A stretch of DNA of 64,000 nt from assembly GCF_044810985.1 (NCBI RefSeq), contig NZ_CP085242.1, positions 248,001 to 312,000 of the forward strand, given 5' to 3'. Below the pieces are notes generated by a model, which saw nothing but the letters and a program-made list of their open reading frames with translations, had not been told where the DNA came from and made no database searches. Below, piece after piece: positions 45,101-53,317 of the stretch. Position 1 is the first letter of the stretch. Every line of letters starts with the position of its first letter. The position numbers were made by a program, and so were the translations under genes. Origin of the DNA: Marinospirillum sp031581385 (GTDB taxonomy: Bacteria > Pseudomonadota > Gammaproteobacteria > Pseudomonadales > Halomonadaceae).

Positions 45101-45703
45101 CAGCGGTTGTTCACTGCCCATCGGGAAGAGATCCAGCAGGCCGCCACGCACGGCAAACTCACCGTGTTCGTACACGGTATCCACGGCCCGATAACCGGCT
45201 TCTTCCAACTGGCGGCGGAAGGTATGCAGGTTCAGTTTCTGATTGAGATGCAGATCCAGAGCATGACTGGCGACAAATTCAGCCGGAGGCAAACGCTGCA
45301 TCAGGGTGGTTACCGGCACCACCAGCAAGCCTTTTTGCTGGGAAGGCAAAGCCAGCAGGGTTTTCAGGCGCTCGGAAACAATGTCCTGATGGGGTGAGAA
45401 ACGATCATAAGGCAACACCTCCCAGTCGGGCAGGGTGAACACGGGCAAGCGCCCTTCACTGAAAAACTCCAGCTCATCCGCCAGGGCCTGGGCTGAATTG
45501 CTGTCCGGACAGACCACCATCAGCAGAGCCGGGTGCTTTTCCGCAGCCTCCACCAGTGCCAGAGCTTCGGCAGCCCCTTCCAGTTGCAGCCAGCGCTGAA
45601 TGAATCCGGCTTTGCGCGGCGGCGCTTCGGGCAAGAGGTGCAGAGAAGAAAAAGCAGCAGCGGACTTCTGGGGCACGGAGATTTCCTTGGCAGTCAAAAA
45701 CAA
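42197..45703 (-). CDS. mfd: Transcription-repair coupling factor Mfd
   Basis: Mfd removes RNA polymerase stalled at lesions and recruits UvrA. The 1168-residue chain is of normal size. The N-terminal UvrB-like modules (LPDWEVLPYDRFSPHQDIVSERL) are followed by the RNA polymerase-interaction domain (PVVHLDHGVGRYEGLEVLE). The translocase has Walker A CGDVGFGKTEVAMRAAF, DEEH box VIVDEEHRFGVRQ, motif III LTATPIPRTLNM and the TRG-like region LHQLRGRVGRSHHQAYAYLL. The C-terminal autoinhibitory domain is complete. It is divergent from gap, with REP-like palindromes in the gap, and runs towards csiV. Confidence 0.97.
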   Translation of the reverse strand: MFLTAKEISVPQKSAAAFSSLHLLPEAPPRKAGFIQRWLQLEGAAEALALVEAAEKHPALLMVVCPDSNSAQALADELEFFSEGRLPVFTLPDWEVLPYDRFSPHQDIVSERLKTLLALPSQQKGLLVVPVTTLMQRLPPAEFVASHALDLHLNQKLNLHTFRRQLEEAGYRAVDTVYEHGEFAVRGGLLDLFPMGSEQPLRIELFDDDIESLRFFNPETQRTEEKTEQISLLPAHEFALTATALENFRTEFQTRFDLDLSRCDLYQDTLKGRVTPGLEFLLPLFFTHTATLFDYLPAEALIAELGNTSEAASHFWEEIQRRYESLRHDVRHPCLPPQELYLPVETLNRERKAFPRVFLPSEAPDDSLAGDLQLTSQSLPDLSVQAKASRPLGALQDFMAGHPKTSILLTAESAGRREALLELLGRHHLEPQLVNSWADFINQRPALALTLAPLDRGLWVGSPEILLVTESLLFGERIQQRRRRQASAVNQDLAFKSLSELSLGSPVVHLDHGVGRYEGLEVLEAGGQKQEFLKLVYADQANLYVPVAALDRISRYSGLADESAPLHRLGSEQWDKARRKATEKIRDTAAELLDIYARREAQKGHAFTLDEEAYDQFAAAFPFEETVDQQLAIDSVIRDMCRSRPMDRVVCGDVGFGKTEVAMRAAFIAVNGGHQVAVLVPTTLLAQQHYDNFKDRFADWPVNIELLSRFRSAKEQEEAITRLEEGKVDILIGTHKLLQARVKYQQLGLVIVDEEHRFGVRQKEKLKAIRANVDLLSLTATPIPRTLNMAMSGIRDLSIIATAPARRLSVKTFVRQRDESIIKEAILRELLRGGQVYFLHNEVKTIENTAEKLRELIPEARLGVAHGQMPERQLERVMQDFYHKRFNVLLCSTIIETGIDIPNANTIIIERADKFGLAQLHQLRGRVGRSHHQAYAYLLTPEGKKLTADAEKRLEAIALNEDLGSGFLLASQDLEIRGAGELLGDEQSGQIENLGLTLYMDLLQEAVEAIRQGKTPNPDQPLQRGTEINLHLPALIPEDYLPDVNMRLQLYKRIASSKDKTGLKDLQIEMIDRFGLLPEPTKNLFRLTEIKHQAEELGLARLDVGKDRGVVHFGDQPKIEPIKLVQLVQNQPRVYRLEGGQMLKFNRNMESADQCFHALEQLLAALAA

Positions 45704-45748
45704 GAGATTCTAGCAGTTGAACCAGAGAGGCTCCAGTTTCCATCCCTG

Positions 45749-45863
45749 GCATCGCTCTCGGAGAGAACTCCTACAGTGGAGCGCAGTCTGGTGGGGGCAC
45801 AGCCCAGGTGAGAGCGCACGGAGCGAGCTCCCACACTGTAGGAGGCCGCTCCGCGGCCGATTG
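45749..45863. repeat. Cluster of three REP-like palindromes
   Basis: Three copies of a TGTAGGAG-type element lie here. On the minus strand, CACTGTAGGAGTTCTCTCC... (45749-45778) and CAGTGTGGGAGCTCGCTCC... (45811-45838); on the plus strand, CACTGTAGGAGGCCGCTCC... (45834-45863). Each is a stem-loop preceded by a GTRGGAG head, very like the REP units of Pseudomonas and relatives. The last two face each other head to head and overlap by five bases. Other copies were not found in this window. Confidence 0.7.
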
Positions 45864-45869
45864 CCCTTG

Positions 45870-45933
45870 CCCCTAAAGTAGCAGGGCACTTTAGGGGTGC
45901 AAATTTGCCTAACCAGAGTCCAACAAGCATAAT
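45870..45933 (+). promoter_or_regulatory. Promoter and palindromes upstream of gap
   Basis: A sigma-70-like promoter reads TTGCCT (45905-45910), 17 bases, CATAAT (45928-45933), followed by AGCGCGCG. The perfect palindrome GCAAATTTGC (45899-45908) overlaps the -35 box and is well placed for a repressor. Just upstream is a perfect 10-base inverted repeat CCCCTAAAGT/ACTTTAGGGG (45870-45897). No known regulator motif was recognised in either, so the controlling protein is unknown. Confidence 0.6.
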
Positions 45934-45979
45934 AGCGCGCGAAAACTCTGGACTAACCCCTAATCTTGAGAGGCAGCCT

Positions 45980-47434
45980 GTGACTGACACCAAGCTGGAT
46001 AGTTATTTTGACGACTGGCAAGAACGTGAAACCCTTGCTGAAAGCATGATTCCCCTGATCGGAACCCTGTACCGTAAGCATAATGTGGTGACGTCCATTT
46101 TTGGTCGTGCCCTGGTTAACCGCTCAGTGATCCGCATTCTCAAGGATCACCGCTTTGTCCGTCAGGTGGAAGGTGATGAGCTGGATGTGCGGGATACCCA
46201 CCTGTTGCTGGATACCCTGGTCAAACTCAATCCCGGTCCGGCCCACGTTGATATCGGCAAGTTGGCTGCCAAATTCCGCAAGCAGGGCGGCGGTGATATG
46301 GAAGCCTTCCTGAAAGAAGAAGTGGCTCCGATTGTCGGTCAGTACAAGGAAGCCGAAAAGGGTGGTGAACCCCAGGACGTGGTTCTTTACGGTTTTGGTC
46401 GTATCGGTCGCCTGCTGGCGCGCATCCTGATTGAAAAAGCCGGTGGTGGCAGTCTCCTGCGTGTGCGTGCAGTAGTTGTGCGTGGTGGCAAGGACGGTGA
46501 TCTGGAAAAGCGTGCCAGCCTCTTGCGTCGTGATTCCGTGCATGGCCCTTTCAATGGCACCATCACCGTGGATCATGACCACAAGGCGCTGGTTGTCAAT
46601 GGTAACTACATCCAGTTTATCTATGCCAACTCGCCTGAAGAAATTGATTACACCGAGTATGGCATCAACAATGCCCTGATCGTCGACAACACCGGTGTCT
46701 GGCGTGATGAAAAAGGCCTGGGTCAGCACATTGCCTGTAAGGGTGCTTCCCGTGCCATTCTGACGGCACCGGGCAAGGGCGACATCAAAAACATTGTTTA
46801 TGGCATCAATGATGAAGATATCACCGAAGATGACAAGATCATTTCGGCGGCTTCCTGCACCACCAATGCCATCGTGCCTGTCCTCAAGGCAGTGAACGAC
46901 CAGTTCGGTATTGTCAGCGGTCACGTAGAAACGGTTCATGCCTACACCAATGACCAGAACCTGATCGACAACTTCCACAAGGGTGATCGTCGTGGTCGTT
47001 CCGCAGCCATGAACATGGTTCTGACCGAAACTGGTGCGGCCAAAGCCGTTGCCAAGGCGCTGCCGGAACTGGCGGGCAAGCTGACGGGTAACGCCATTCG
47101 CGTTCCTATTCCCAATGTGTCCATGGCCATTCTCAACCTGACTCTGGACAAGGAAACCGATGCTGAAGCCCTGAACAAGTACCTCAGCTGGTCAGCGCTT
47201 TATTCACCGATGCAAAAGCAAATTGATTTTGTTGATTCGGCGGAAGTGGTTTCTTCTGACTTTGTCGGCAACCGTCACGCCGGTATCGTGGATGGCAAAG
47301 CGACCATTGCCAGTGGCAAGCAGATCGTTCTTTATGTCTGGTATGACAATGAGTTCGGTTACAGCTGCCAGGTGGTGCGTATCCTGCAGGAAATTGCCAA
47401 TGTGAAGTTCCTTTATTTTCCTGCTGATCGCTAA
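45980..47434 (+). CDS. gap: Glyceraldehyde-3-phosphate dehydrogenase, long form
   Basis: This enzyme interconverts glyceraldehyde-3-phosphate and 1,3-bisphosphoglycerate with NAD(P). The preferred start is GTG at 45980 (VTDTKLDSYF) with GAGAGG upstream, giving 484 residues; a frame open from 45905 begins before the promoter -10 box and is unlikely. The first 130 residues are an extra helical domain typical of the Pseudomonas-type long form. The Rossmann motif GFGRIGR begins near 138 and the catalytic Cys near 293 is in SCTTNA. The C-terminal WYDNEFGYSCQ is normal. It lies between mfd and cbbM and could serve the Calvin cycle or gluconeogenesis. Confidence 0.94.
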   Translation: MTDTKLDSYFDDWQERETLAESMIPLIGTLYRKHNVVTSIFGRALVNRSVIRILKDHRFVRQVEGDELDVRDTHLLLDTLVKLNPGPAHVDIGKLAAKFRKQGGGDMEAFLKEEVAPIVGQYKEAEKGGEPQDVVLYGFGRIGRLLARILIEKAGGGSLLRVRAVVVRGGKDGDLEKRASLLRRDSVHGPFNGTITVDHDHKALVVNGNYIQFIYANSPEEIDYTEYGINNALIVDNTGVWRDEKGLGQHIACKGASRAILTAPGKGDIKNIVYGINDEDITEDDKIISAASCTTNAIVPVLKAVNDQFGIVSGHVETVHAYTNDQNLIDNFHKGDRRGRSAAMNMVLTETGAAKAVAKALPELAGKLTGNAIRVPIPNVSMAILNLTLDKETDAEALNKYLSWSALYSPMQKQIDFVDSAEVVSSDFVGNRHAGIVDGKATIASGKQIVLYVWYDNEFGYSCQVVRILQEIANVKFLYFPADR

Positions 47435-47472
47435 GCGCAACCGGTGAGCCCTCTGGCAGGGCCCTAGTGGTT

Positions 47473-47512
47473 AAAAAGCCCACCGCGGTAAAAGGCAGGT
47501 GGGCTTTTTTTT
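47473..47512 (+). terminator. Rho-independent terminator between gap and cbbM
   Basis: The stem AAAAAGCCCACC/GGTGGGCTTTTT has a 13-base loop and an eight-T run. It separates gap from the cbb genes, so cbbM must either have a promoter in the loop region or short gap, or depend on readthrough; only 24 bases remain before the cbbM ATG. Confidence 0.88.
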
Positions 47513-47536
47513 ATTTTGCAAAGCAAGGGGTGACTC

Positions 47537-48919
47537 ATGGATCAATCACAGCGTTATGCCCATCTCGATCTGGATGAAGAAACGCTGATCAGGGAAGGCA
47601 AGCATCTTCTCGCTGCTTATAAAATGAAGCCCAAACCCGGCAACACCTACCTGGAAGCCGCCGCGCATTTTGCAGCGGAATCCTCTACGGGCACCAATGT
47701 GGAAACCAGCACGACCGATGATTTCACCCGCGGTGTGGATGCGCTTGTTTACCATCTTGATGAAGCCAGTGAAGATATCCGCATTGCCTATCCTTTGGAG
47801 CTTTTTGATCGCAATCTCCTGGATGGCAAAACCATGCTGGTCTCTTTTCTGACTCTGGCTGTGGGCAACAACCAGGGCATGGGGGATATCGAACATGCCA
47901 AGATGATTGATTTTTACGTGCCCCCTGCCTTGCTGGATTTGTTTGACGGCCCCAGGGTCAACATCAAAGACCTATGGAAGGTTCTGGGACGTACTCAGGA
48001 GGATGGCGGTTACATTACTGGAACCATCATCAAGCCCAAATTGGGATTACGCCCGGAGCCTTTTGCCAGGGCCGCCTACCAGTTCTGGCTGGGAGGCGAC
48101 TTCATCAAGAATGATGAGCCTCAGGGCAACCAGGTTTTTGCGCCCATGAAGGAAACCATTCCTCTGGTAGTGGATGCCATGAAGCGGGCCATGGATGAAA
48201 CCGGCCAGGCCAAACTCTTTTCCGCCAATATTTCTGCTGACTGGCATGATGAAATGCTGGCCCGGGGTGAATTCATTCTGGAGGCCTTTGGCGAGCATGC
48301 AGACAAGGTGGCCTTCCTGGTGGATGGCTATGTCGGCGGACCGGGCATGGTGACCACGGCTCGGCGCTATTTCCCGGATCAGTTTCTGCACTTCCACCGT
48401 GCCGGTCACGGAGCTGTGACTTCACCTTCTTCCAAGCGGGGCTATACGGCTTATGTGCTGGCCAAAATGGCGCGCCTGCAAGGGGTCTCGGGCATTCACG
48501 TCGGCACCATGGGCTATGGCAAAATGGAAGGTAACAAAAATGACAGAGACATTGCCTATATTATTGAGCGGGACTCCTTTCAGGGGCCTGTCTACTTTCA
48601 GGACTGGAAAGGCATGAAGGCGACCACCCCGATCATTTCCGGGGGCATGAATGCCCTGCGTTTGCCCGGTTTTCTGGAAAATCTGGGGCATGGCAACTTT
48701 ATCAATACCGCCGGCGGCGGCTGCTACGGTCATCTCGACAGCCCTGCTGCCGGTGCCCAGTCCCTGCGTCAGGCTTTTGAGTGTTGGCAAGCCGGGGCTG
48801 ATCCTGTTGAATGGGCCAGAGAACACAGAGAATTTGCCCGTGCGTTTGAGTCCTTTCCGCAGGATGCCGATCTGATTTTCCCCGGTTGGCGTGAAAAAAT
48901 AACCCGTCGCCCCATTTGA
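47537..48919 (+). CDS. cbbM: Ribulose-1,5-bisphosphate carboxylase/oxygenase, form II
   Basis: Form II RuBisCO fixes CO2 on ribulose bisphosphate in the Calvin cycle and needs no small subunit. The 460-residue chain aligns with Rhodospirillum CbbM without offset at the active site: Lys166 (TIIKPKLGLRP), carbamylated Lys191 with Asp193 and Glu194 (GGDFIKNDEPQGNQ), HFHRAGHGAV, loop 6 Lys in GTMGYGKMEG, and phosphate-binding ISGGMNALRLPG. All residues needed for activity are seen. It is followed after 25 bases by phosphoribulokinase. No small subunit, CbbQ/CbbO activase, CbbR or carboxysome gene is nearby. Confidence 0.97.
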   Translation: MDQSQRYAHLDLDEETLIREGKHLLAAYKMKPKPGNTYLEAAAHFAAESSTGTNVETSTTDDFTRGVDALVYHLDEASEDIRIAYPLELFDRNLLDGKTMLVSFLTLAVGNNQGMGDIEHAKMIDFYVPPALLDLFDGPRVNIKDLWKVLGRTQEDGGYITGTIIKPKLGLRPEPFARAAYQFWLGGDFIKNDEPQGNQVFAPMKETIPLVVDAMKRAMDETGQAKLFSANISADWHDEMLARGEFILEAFGEHADKVAFLVDGYVGGPGMVTTARRYFPDQFLHFHRAGHGAVTSPSSKRGYTAYVLAKMARLQGVSGIHVGTMGYGKMEGNKNDRDIAYIIERDSFQGPVYFQDWKGMKATTPIISGGMNALRLPGFLENLGHGNFINTAGGGCYGHLDSPAAGAQSLRQAFECWQAGADPVEWAREHREFARAFESFPQDADLIFPGWREKITRRPI

Positions 48920-48944
48920 TTATCAAAACCCGAGGTGCAAGCCC

Positions 48945-49835
48945 ATGTCTGCCAAATATCCGATCATTGCCATTACTGGCTCATCAGGGTCGGGCACCAG
49001 CTCGGTGATGGAAACCTTTGAGAACATCTTCCGCCGTGAAGGTGTTCGGGCCGCGACCATAGAAGGTGACAGTTTTCACCGTTATGACCGCGAAGAAATG
49101 AAAACAAGACAAAAACAGGAAGCGGCCATAGGTAACCTCAATTTCAGCCATTTTGGCCTGGACACCAATCTTCTGGAGGATCTGGAGCAGCTGTTCAAAT
49201 CCTTCAGTGAAACCGGTCAGGGCAAGCGCCGCCGCTATTTGCACAATTATGAAGAAGCGGAGCCTTATCAACAAAAGCCGGGAACCTTTACCCCCTGGGA
49301 AGACCTGCCGGAGGCCACCGAGCTGCTTTTTTATGAAGGCCTGCATGGGGCCGTTCAGAATGAAACCTACAATATTGCCCAGTATCCCGATTTGATTATT
49401 GGCGTGGTGCCGGTCATCAACCTGGAGTGGACCCAGAAGATCCTGCGCGACAAAAGCTCCCGGGGCTATTCGACTGAAACCATCACGGATACCATCCTGG
49501 GACGCATGCCAGACTATGTGAAGCATATCTGCCCGCAATTCTCCAACACCCATGTCAACTTCCAGCGTGTGCCCATGGTGGACACCAGCAACCCTTTTGT
49601 GTCCCGGGAAATCCCTTCAGCCGATGAGAGCCTGGTGGTGATTCGCTTTGCCCAGCCGCGCGGAGTGGACTTTCCCTATCTGCTCAAGATGATTAGTGGC
49701 TCTTTCATGTCACGTGCCAACACTCTGGTCGTGCCGGGTGGCAAAATGCAGCTTGCCATGCAGCTGATTTTCACACCCTACGTCTGGCGTTTGATGAAAC
49801 AAAGACGGCGGGTTCTGGAGCAGGCTGATGCATAG
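48945..49835 (+). CDS. prkB: Phosphoribulokinase
   Basis: Phosphoribulokinase makes ribulose-1,5-bisphosphate from ribulose-5-phosphate and ATP, supplying RuBisCO. The 296-residue protein is of the proteobacterial octameric class. The P-loop is GSSGSGTSS (about 12-20), acid residues follow in IEGDSFHRYDREEM, and other marks are GLHGAVQNE and INLEWTQKI, then DYVKHICPQFSNTHVNFQRVP. A GAGG ribosome site precedes the ATG. It overlaps the next gene by 8 bases. Some non-autotrophs carry related proteins, but with cbbM alongside a true Calvin cycle role is well supported. Confidence 0.95.
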   Translation: MSAKYPIIAITGSSGSGTSSVMETFENIFRREGVRAATIEGDSFHRYDREEMKTRQKQEAAIGNLNFSHFGLDTNLLEDLEQLFKSFSETGQGKRRRYLHNYEEAEPYQQKPGTFTPWEDLPEATELLFYEGLHGAVQNETYNIAQYPDLIIGVVPVINLEWTQKILRDKSSRGYSTETITDTILGRMPDYVKHICPQFSNTHVNFQRVPMVDTSNPFVSREIPSADESLVVIRFAQPRGVDFPYLLKMISGSFMSRANTLVVPGGKMQLAMQLIFTPYVWRLMKQRRRVLEQADA

Positions 49836-50484
49836 GATTCAACTGATTATTTTTGATCTTGATGGCACTCTTTTGGATACGGCCCCGGAAGTGACCCTGG
49901 CAGCCAATGACGCCCTGGAAGAAGCAGGGCTGCGCGCTATCAGTCTGGAACAGACCCGGCAATGGGTTGGCCGCGGTGCTGAGAACTTTCTGGAAAAAGC
50001 CTTAGAATTTTCTGCCGGACAAAAGAAGGTTGTTTTTGCCGAGCTGCTGGCGCGTTTTTATTATTTTTACGAAAAATACTCAGGCACGCGAAGCTATCTT
50101 TACCCCTCAGCAAAAGAAGTGGTGCAGTATTTTCATCAGCAGGGCAAGCGCCTGGCCGTGCTGACCAACAAGTTCAAGGCGGGTGCGGACAAAACCCTGC
50201 AGGCTCATGGCCTGTATGATTATTTTGATGAAGTGCTGGGCGGAGACAGCTTTGCCGATAAAAAGCCCAACCCGGTGGGGGTGCATTATCTGCTCGACAA
50301 ATACCGGGTTGCTCCCGATGAGGTGTTGTTTCTGGGTGATTCCTCGCATGATGTGCAGACAGCCCACCAGGCGGGGGTGAAGGTCTGGGTTTTTCCGCAT
50401 GGGTACAATCATGGTGAACCTCTTGCCGCCAGTAACCCGGACCGAATCCTGACGGGCTTTGATGAATTGCTGCAAAGGCTTTGA
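49828..50484 (+). CDS. cbbZ: Phosphoglycolate phosphatase (HAD family)
   Basis: This 218-residue phosphatase has the HAD motif I FDLDGTLLDT, motif II LAVLTNK, and motif III/IV KKPNPVG with LFLGDSSHDVQTAHQAGV. Phosphoglycolate phosphatase removes the 2-phosphoglycolate formed by the oxygenase reaction of RuBisCO, and its gene is often called cbbZ when placed in cbb operons. The ATG lies inside the end of the phosphoribulokinase gene, so the two are coupled. Gph-type housekeeping activity is possible, but context supports CbbZ. Confidence 0.9.
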   Translation: MHRIQLIIFDLDGTLLDTAPEVTLAANDALEEAGLRAISLEQTRQWVGRGAENFLEKALEFSAGQKKVVFAELLARFYYFYEKYSGTRSYLYPSAKEVVQYFHQQGKRLAVLTNKFKAGADKTLQAHGLYDYFDEVLGGDSFADKKPNPVGVHYLLDKYRVAPDEVLFLGDSSHDVQTAHQAGVKVWVFPHGYNHGEPLAASNPDRILTGFDELLQRL

Positions 50485-50638
50485 AAACAGGGTTGGCACT
50501 GCGATAATGCAGCAGCTTTTATTTGTCAGCATAAACACTGGGTGATTTTCTTTCTGCAGCAGTTTTAGGTAGAATTCCCTGCGACAAAAAGACGCGAACA
50601 GGCGCCGGATCATCAATACCCACGAATTTTATAAAAAG

Positions 50639-50682
50639 CAGAGTGTCGGGCATCGCCCTCTGTCTCTGTTTTTGAGATTTTT
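50639..50682 (+). terminator. Possible terminator after cbbZ
   Basis: CAGAG with inner GGGC pairs with GCCC and CTCTG, followed by T-rich tracts including TTTTTTTT. The bulged stem makes this a weak call. The rest of the 261-base gap before nqrA must hold the nqr promoter, but no clear -35/-10 pair was picked out. Confidence 0.4.
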
Positions 50683-50745
50683 TTTAGAAGTAGAAGTAGC
50701 TTTTTAGCTTTTGTTTTTCAACAACTTGGTGACTGGGCGAGACCT

Positions 50746-52107
50746 ATGATTAAAATCAAGCAAGGCCTTGATCTACCCATCGCCGGCGCACCCAGGCAGG
50801 CCATCTCCGATGGTCAGTCAGTGCGCTCAGTTGCTGTTCTGGGACCGGACTATGTTGGCATGAAGCCAACCATGGCGGTTTCAGTCGGTGACAAGGTGAA
50901 ATTGGGTCAGATCCTTTTTACGGATAAAAAAACGGAAGGTGTGCAGTACACGGCACCTGCTGCAGGCAAGGTAACAGCGATCAATCGCGGTTATCGAAGA
51001 GCCCTGCATTCAGTCGTGATCGAGCTGGACGAGCAGGAAGAAGCAGTGGAGTTCACTGCCTATTCTGAAAGTCAGCTGGATGACTTGAGCCGCGAAGAGG
51101 TTCAACAACTGCTGGTTGAATCCGGCCAGTGGACCGCACTTCGCACCCGTCCTTTCAGTCGCGTTCCTGCACTGGATGCCCAACCTTCCTCCATCTTTGT
51201 CACAGCCATGGACACTCATCCTCTGGCTGCCGACCCTGCAGTGATTATTGCAGAGCAGAAAGAAGCCTTTCTGGCCGGTTTGAAGGTGGTCAGCAAACTG
51301 ACGCAGGGCAAAACCTATATCTGCAAAGAAGCAGGCAAGGATGTTCCTGTGATTTCCGGTGGTGACTTTGAAGTGGCCGAGTTTGCCGGCAAGCACCCTG
51401 CCGGTCTGGTGGGCACCCACATTCATTTTCTCGATCCGGTCAGCGCCAATAAGCAAGTCTGGCATCTGGGTTATCAGGAAGTCATCGCCTTTGGTCAGCT
51501 TTTCCTGACTGGCAAGATCAACCCCAACCGGGTGATCTCTCTGGGCGGACCTCTGGTCAAAGAGCCTCGTCTGGTGCGCACCCGCACCGGTGCCAGTCTG
51601 AACGATCTGCTGATGGGTGAAGTCAACAGTCCCAATGGCACCCAGGTTATTTCCGGCTCTGTCTTTGGCGGTCGTGCTGCCGATGATGATCTGGCCTATC
51701 TGGGCCGTTATCACAATCAGGTCAGTGTTCTGGAAGATGGCAGCAAGCGTCTTTTCCTGGGCTGGTTGTCACCCGGTCTGCCCGGCAGCAACCGGCATTC
51801 GGTCATGGGCATTTATTTGTCCAGCTTTCTGGGCCTGGGCGGCAAGTTTGCGCCCACAACCTCGACCAACGGCTCCGAGCGCGCCATGGTTCCGGTCGGC
51901 AACTACGAGACAGTCATGCCGCTGGATATCCTGCCCACGCAGCTGCTGCGTTCACTGATTGTCGGTGATATTGAAGTGGCCATGCAGTTGGGTTGTCTGG
52001 AACTGGATGAAGAAGACCTGGCCCTGTGCACCTATGTGTGTCCGGGTAAATATGAATACGGTCCGATTCTGCGCGACAACCTGACGCTGATCGAGAAAGA
52101 GGCCTGA
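50746..52107 (+). CDS. nqrA: Na+-NQR subunit A
   Basis: NqrA is the peripheral subunit of the sodium-pumping NADH:ubiquinone oxidoreductase and takes part in quinone binding. The 453-residue protein has the family opening KIKQGLDLPIAGAP, the PAAGKVTAINRG turn, RPFSRVPAL and FGGRAADDDLAYLGRYHNQVSVL. It begins the nqrABCDEF operon; nqrB starts four bases after its stop. The protein has no membrane segments, as expected. Confidence 0.96.
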   Translation: MIKIKQGLDLPIAGAPRQAISDGQSVRSVAVLGPDYVGMKPTMAVSVGDKVKLGQILFTDKKTEGVQYTAPAAGKVTAINRGYRRALHSVVIELDEQEEAVEFTAYSESQLDDLSREEVQQLLVESGQWTALRTRPFSRVPALDAQPSSIFVTAMDTHPLAADPAVIIAEQKEAFLAGLKVVSKLTQGKTYICKEAGKDVPVISGGDFEVAEFAGKHPAGLVGTHIHFLDPVSANKQVWHLGYQEVIAFGQLFLTGKINPNRVISLGGPLVKEPRLVRTRTGASLNDLLMGEVNSPNGTQVISGSVFGGRAADDDLAYLGRYHNQVSVLEDGSKRLFLGWLSPGLPGSNRHSVMGIYLSSFLGLGGKFAPTTSTNGSERAMVPVGNYETVMPLDILPTQLLRSLIVGDIEVAMQLGCLELDEEDLALCTYVCPGKYEYGPILRDNLTLIEKEA

Positions 52108-52111
52108 TAGG

Positions 52112-53317
52112 ATGAGTATACGCAAACTCTTGGATGCCATGGAGCCTCACTTTCATAAAGGTGGTAAATATGAAAGCTGGTACGCGCTCTATGAAGCAGT
52201 TGATACAATTTTCTATACGCCCCCCAGTGTAGCCAAAACCACGGCTTTTGTACGTGATGGCGTGGATCTGAAACGCATCATGATCACCGTCTGGTTCTGC
52301 ACTTTCCCGGCCATGCTTTTTGGTATGTGGAATGCCGGTTACCAGGCCAACATGGCTGTGGATGCCGGTTACGGAACCCTGGATGGCTTGCGCCAGAGCT
52401 TTGTTGCTCTGTTGGGAGCGGGCAGCTATGACCCCACCAGTATCTGGGACAACCTGATACATGGTGCGGTCTATTTCATTCCCATTTACGCCGTGACCTT
52501 CATCGTCGGCGGCTTCTGGGAAGTTTTGTTTGCCATGCGACGTGGCCATGAAGTCAATGAAGGCTTCTTCGTGACTTCCGTGCTTTTTGCCCTGATTCTT
52601 CCCACCAACATTCCTCTCTGGCAGGTTGCTCTGGGGATCACCTTTGGTGTGGTGATTGGCAAGGAAATCTTCGGTGGCACCGGCAAGAACTTCCTCAACC
52701 CTGCGTTGACCGGTCGTGCTTTCCTCTACTTTGCTTACCCTGCAGAAATCTCCGGGGATGCAATCTGGGTGGCTGCGGATGGCTTTACCGGGGCTACAGC
52801 CCTGTCCGTTGCCTATCAGGATGGCATGGCCGCTCTGCAACAGCAGTACAGCTGGTGGGATGCTTTCCTGGGCTTCATGCCTGGCTCCATCGGTGAAACC
52901 TCGACCCTGGCGATCTTTATCGGCGGTGCTGTCCTGTTGCTGACCCGTATTGCTTCCTGGCGCATTGTCGCAGGCGTGATGCTGGGCATGATTGCCATGT
53001 CGACCCTGTTCAACATGATCGGCTCGGACACCAATGCCATGTTTGCCATGCCCTGGTACTGGCACCTGGTGGTAGGCGGTTTTGCCTTTGGTATGATTTT
53101 CATGGCCACCGATCCGGTGTCTGCAGCCATGACCAATCAGGGGAAACTGATTTTCGGTGCCCTGATCGGTATTATGACGGTTCTCATCCGTGTGATTAAC
53201 CCGGCTTTCCCCGAAGGGATCATGCTGGCCATCCTCTTTGCCAACCTCTTTGCCCCGCTGATCGACAACTTTGTGATCAAGGCCAATATCAAACGGAGGA
53301 TGCTGCGCAATGTCTAA
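52112..53317 (+). CDS. nqrB: Na+-NQR subunit B
   Basis: NqrB is a membrane subunit that carries covalently bound FMN and contributes the sodium path. The 401-residue protein has about ten membrane segments. The FMN attachment site is Thr229 in the motif GFTGATAL, matching the S/TGAT flavinylation motif. The N-terminal MEPHFHKGGKYESWYALYEA is typical. It overlaps nqrC by 8 bases. The required ApbE flavin transferase is not in this window. Confidence 0.96.
   Translation: MSIRKLLDAMEPHFHKGGKYESWYALYEAVDTIFYTPPSVAKTTAFVRDGVDLKRIMITVWFCTFPAMLFGMWNAGYQANMAVDAGYGTLDGLRQSFVALLGAGSYDPTSIWDNLIHGAVYFIPIYAVTFIVGGFWEVLFAMRRGHEVNEGFFVTSVLFALILPTNIPLWQVALGITFGVVIGKEIFGGTGKNFLNPALTGRAFLYFAYPAEISGDAIWVAADGFTGATALSVAYQDGMAALQQQYSWWDAFLGFMPGSIGETSTLAIFIGGAVLLLTRIASWRIVAGVMLGMIAMSTLFNMIGSDTNAMFAMPWYWHLVVGGFAFGMIFMATDPVSAAMTNQGKLIFGALIGIMTVLIRVINPAFPEGIMLAILFANLFAPLIDNFVIKANIKRRMLRNV

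Noticed and set aside
45905..45979. Upstream extension of gap from a TTG at 45905
   Set aside because: The extension would begin on the promoter -35 box and lacks a ribosome site; the GTG at 45980 has GAGAGG and a conserved N-terminus.
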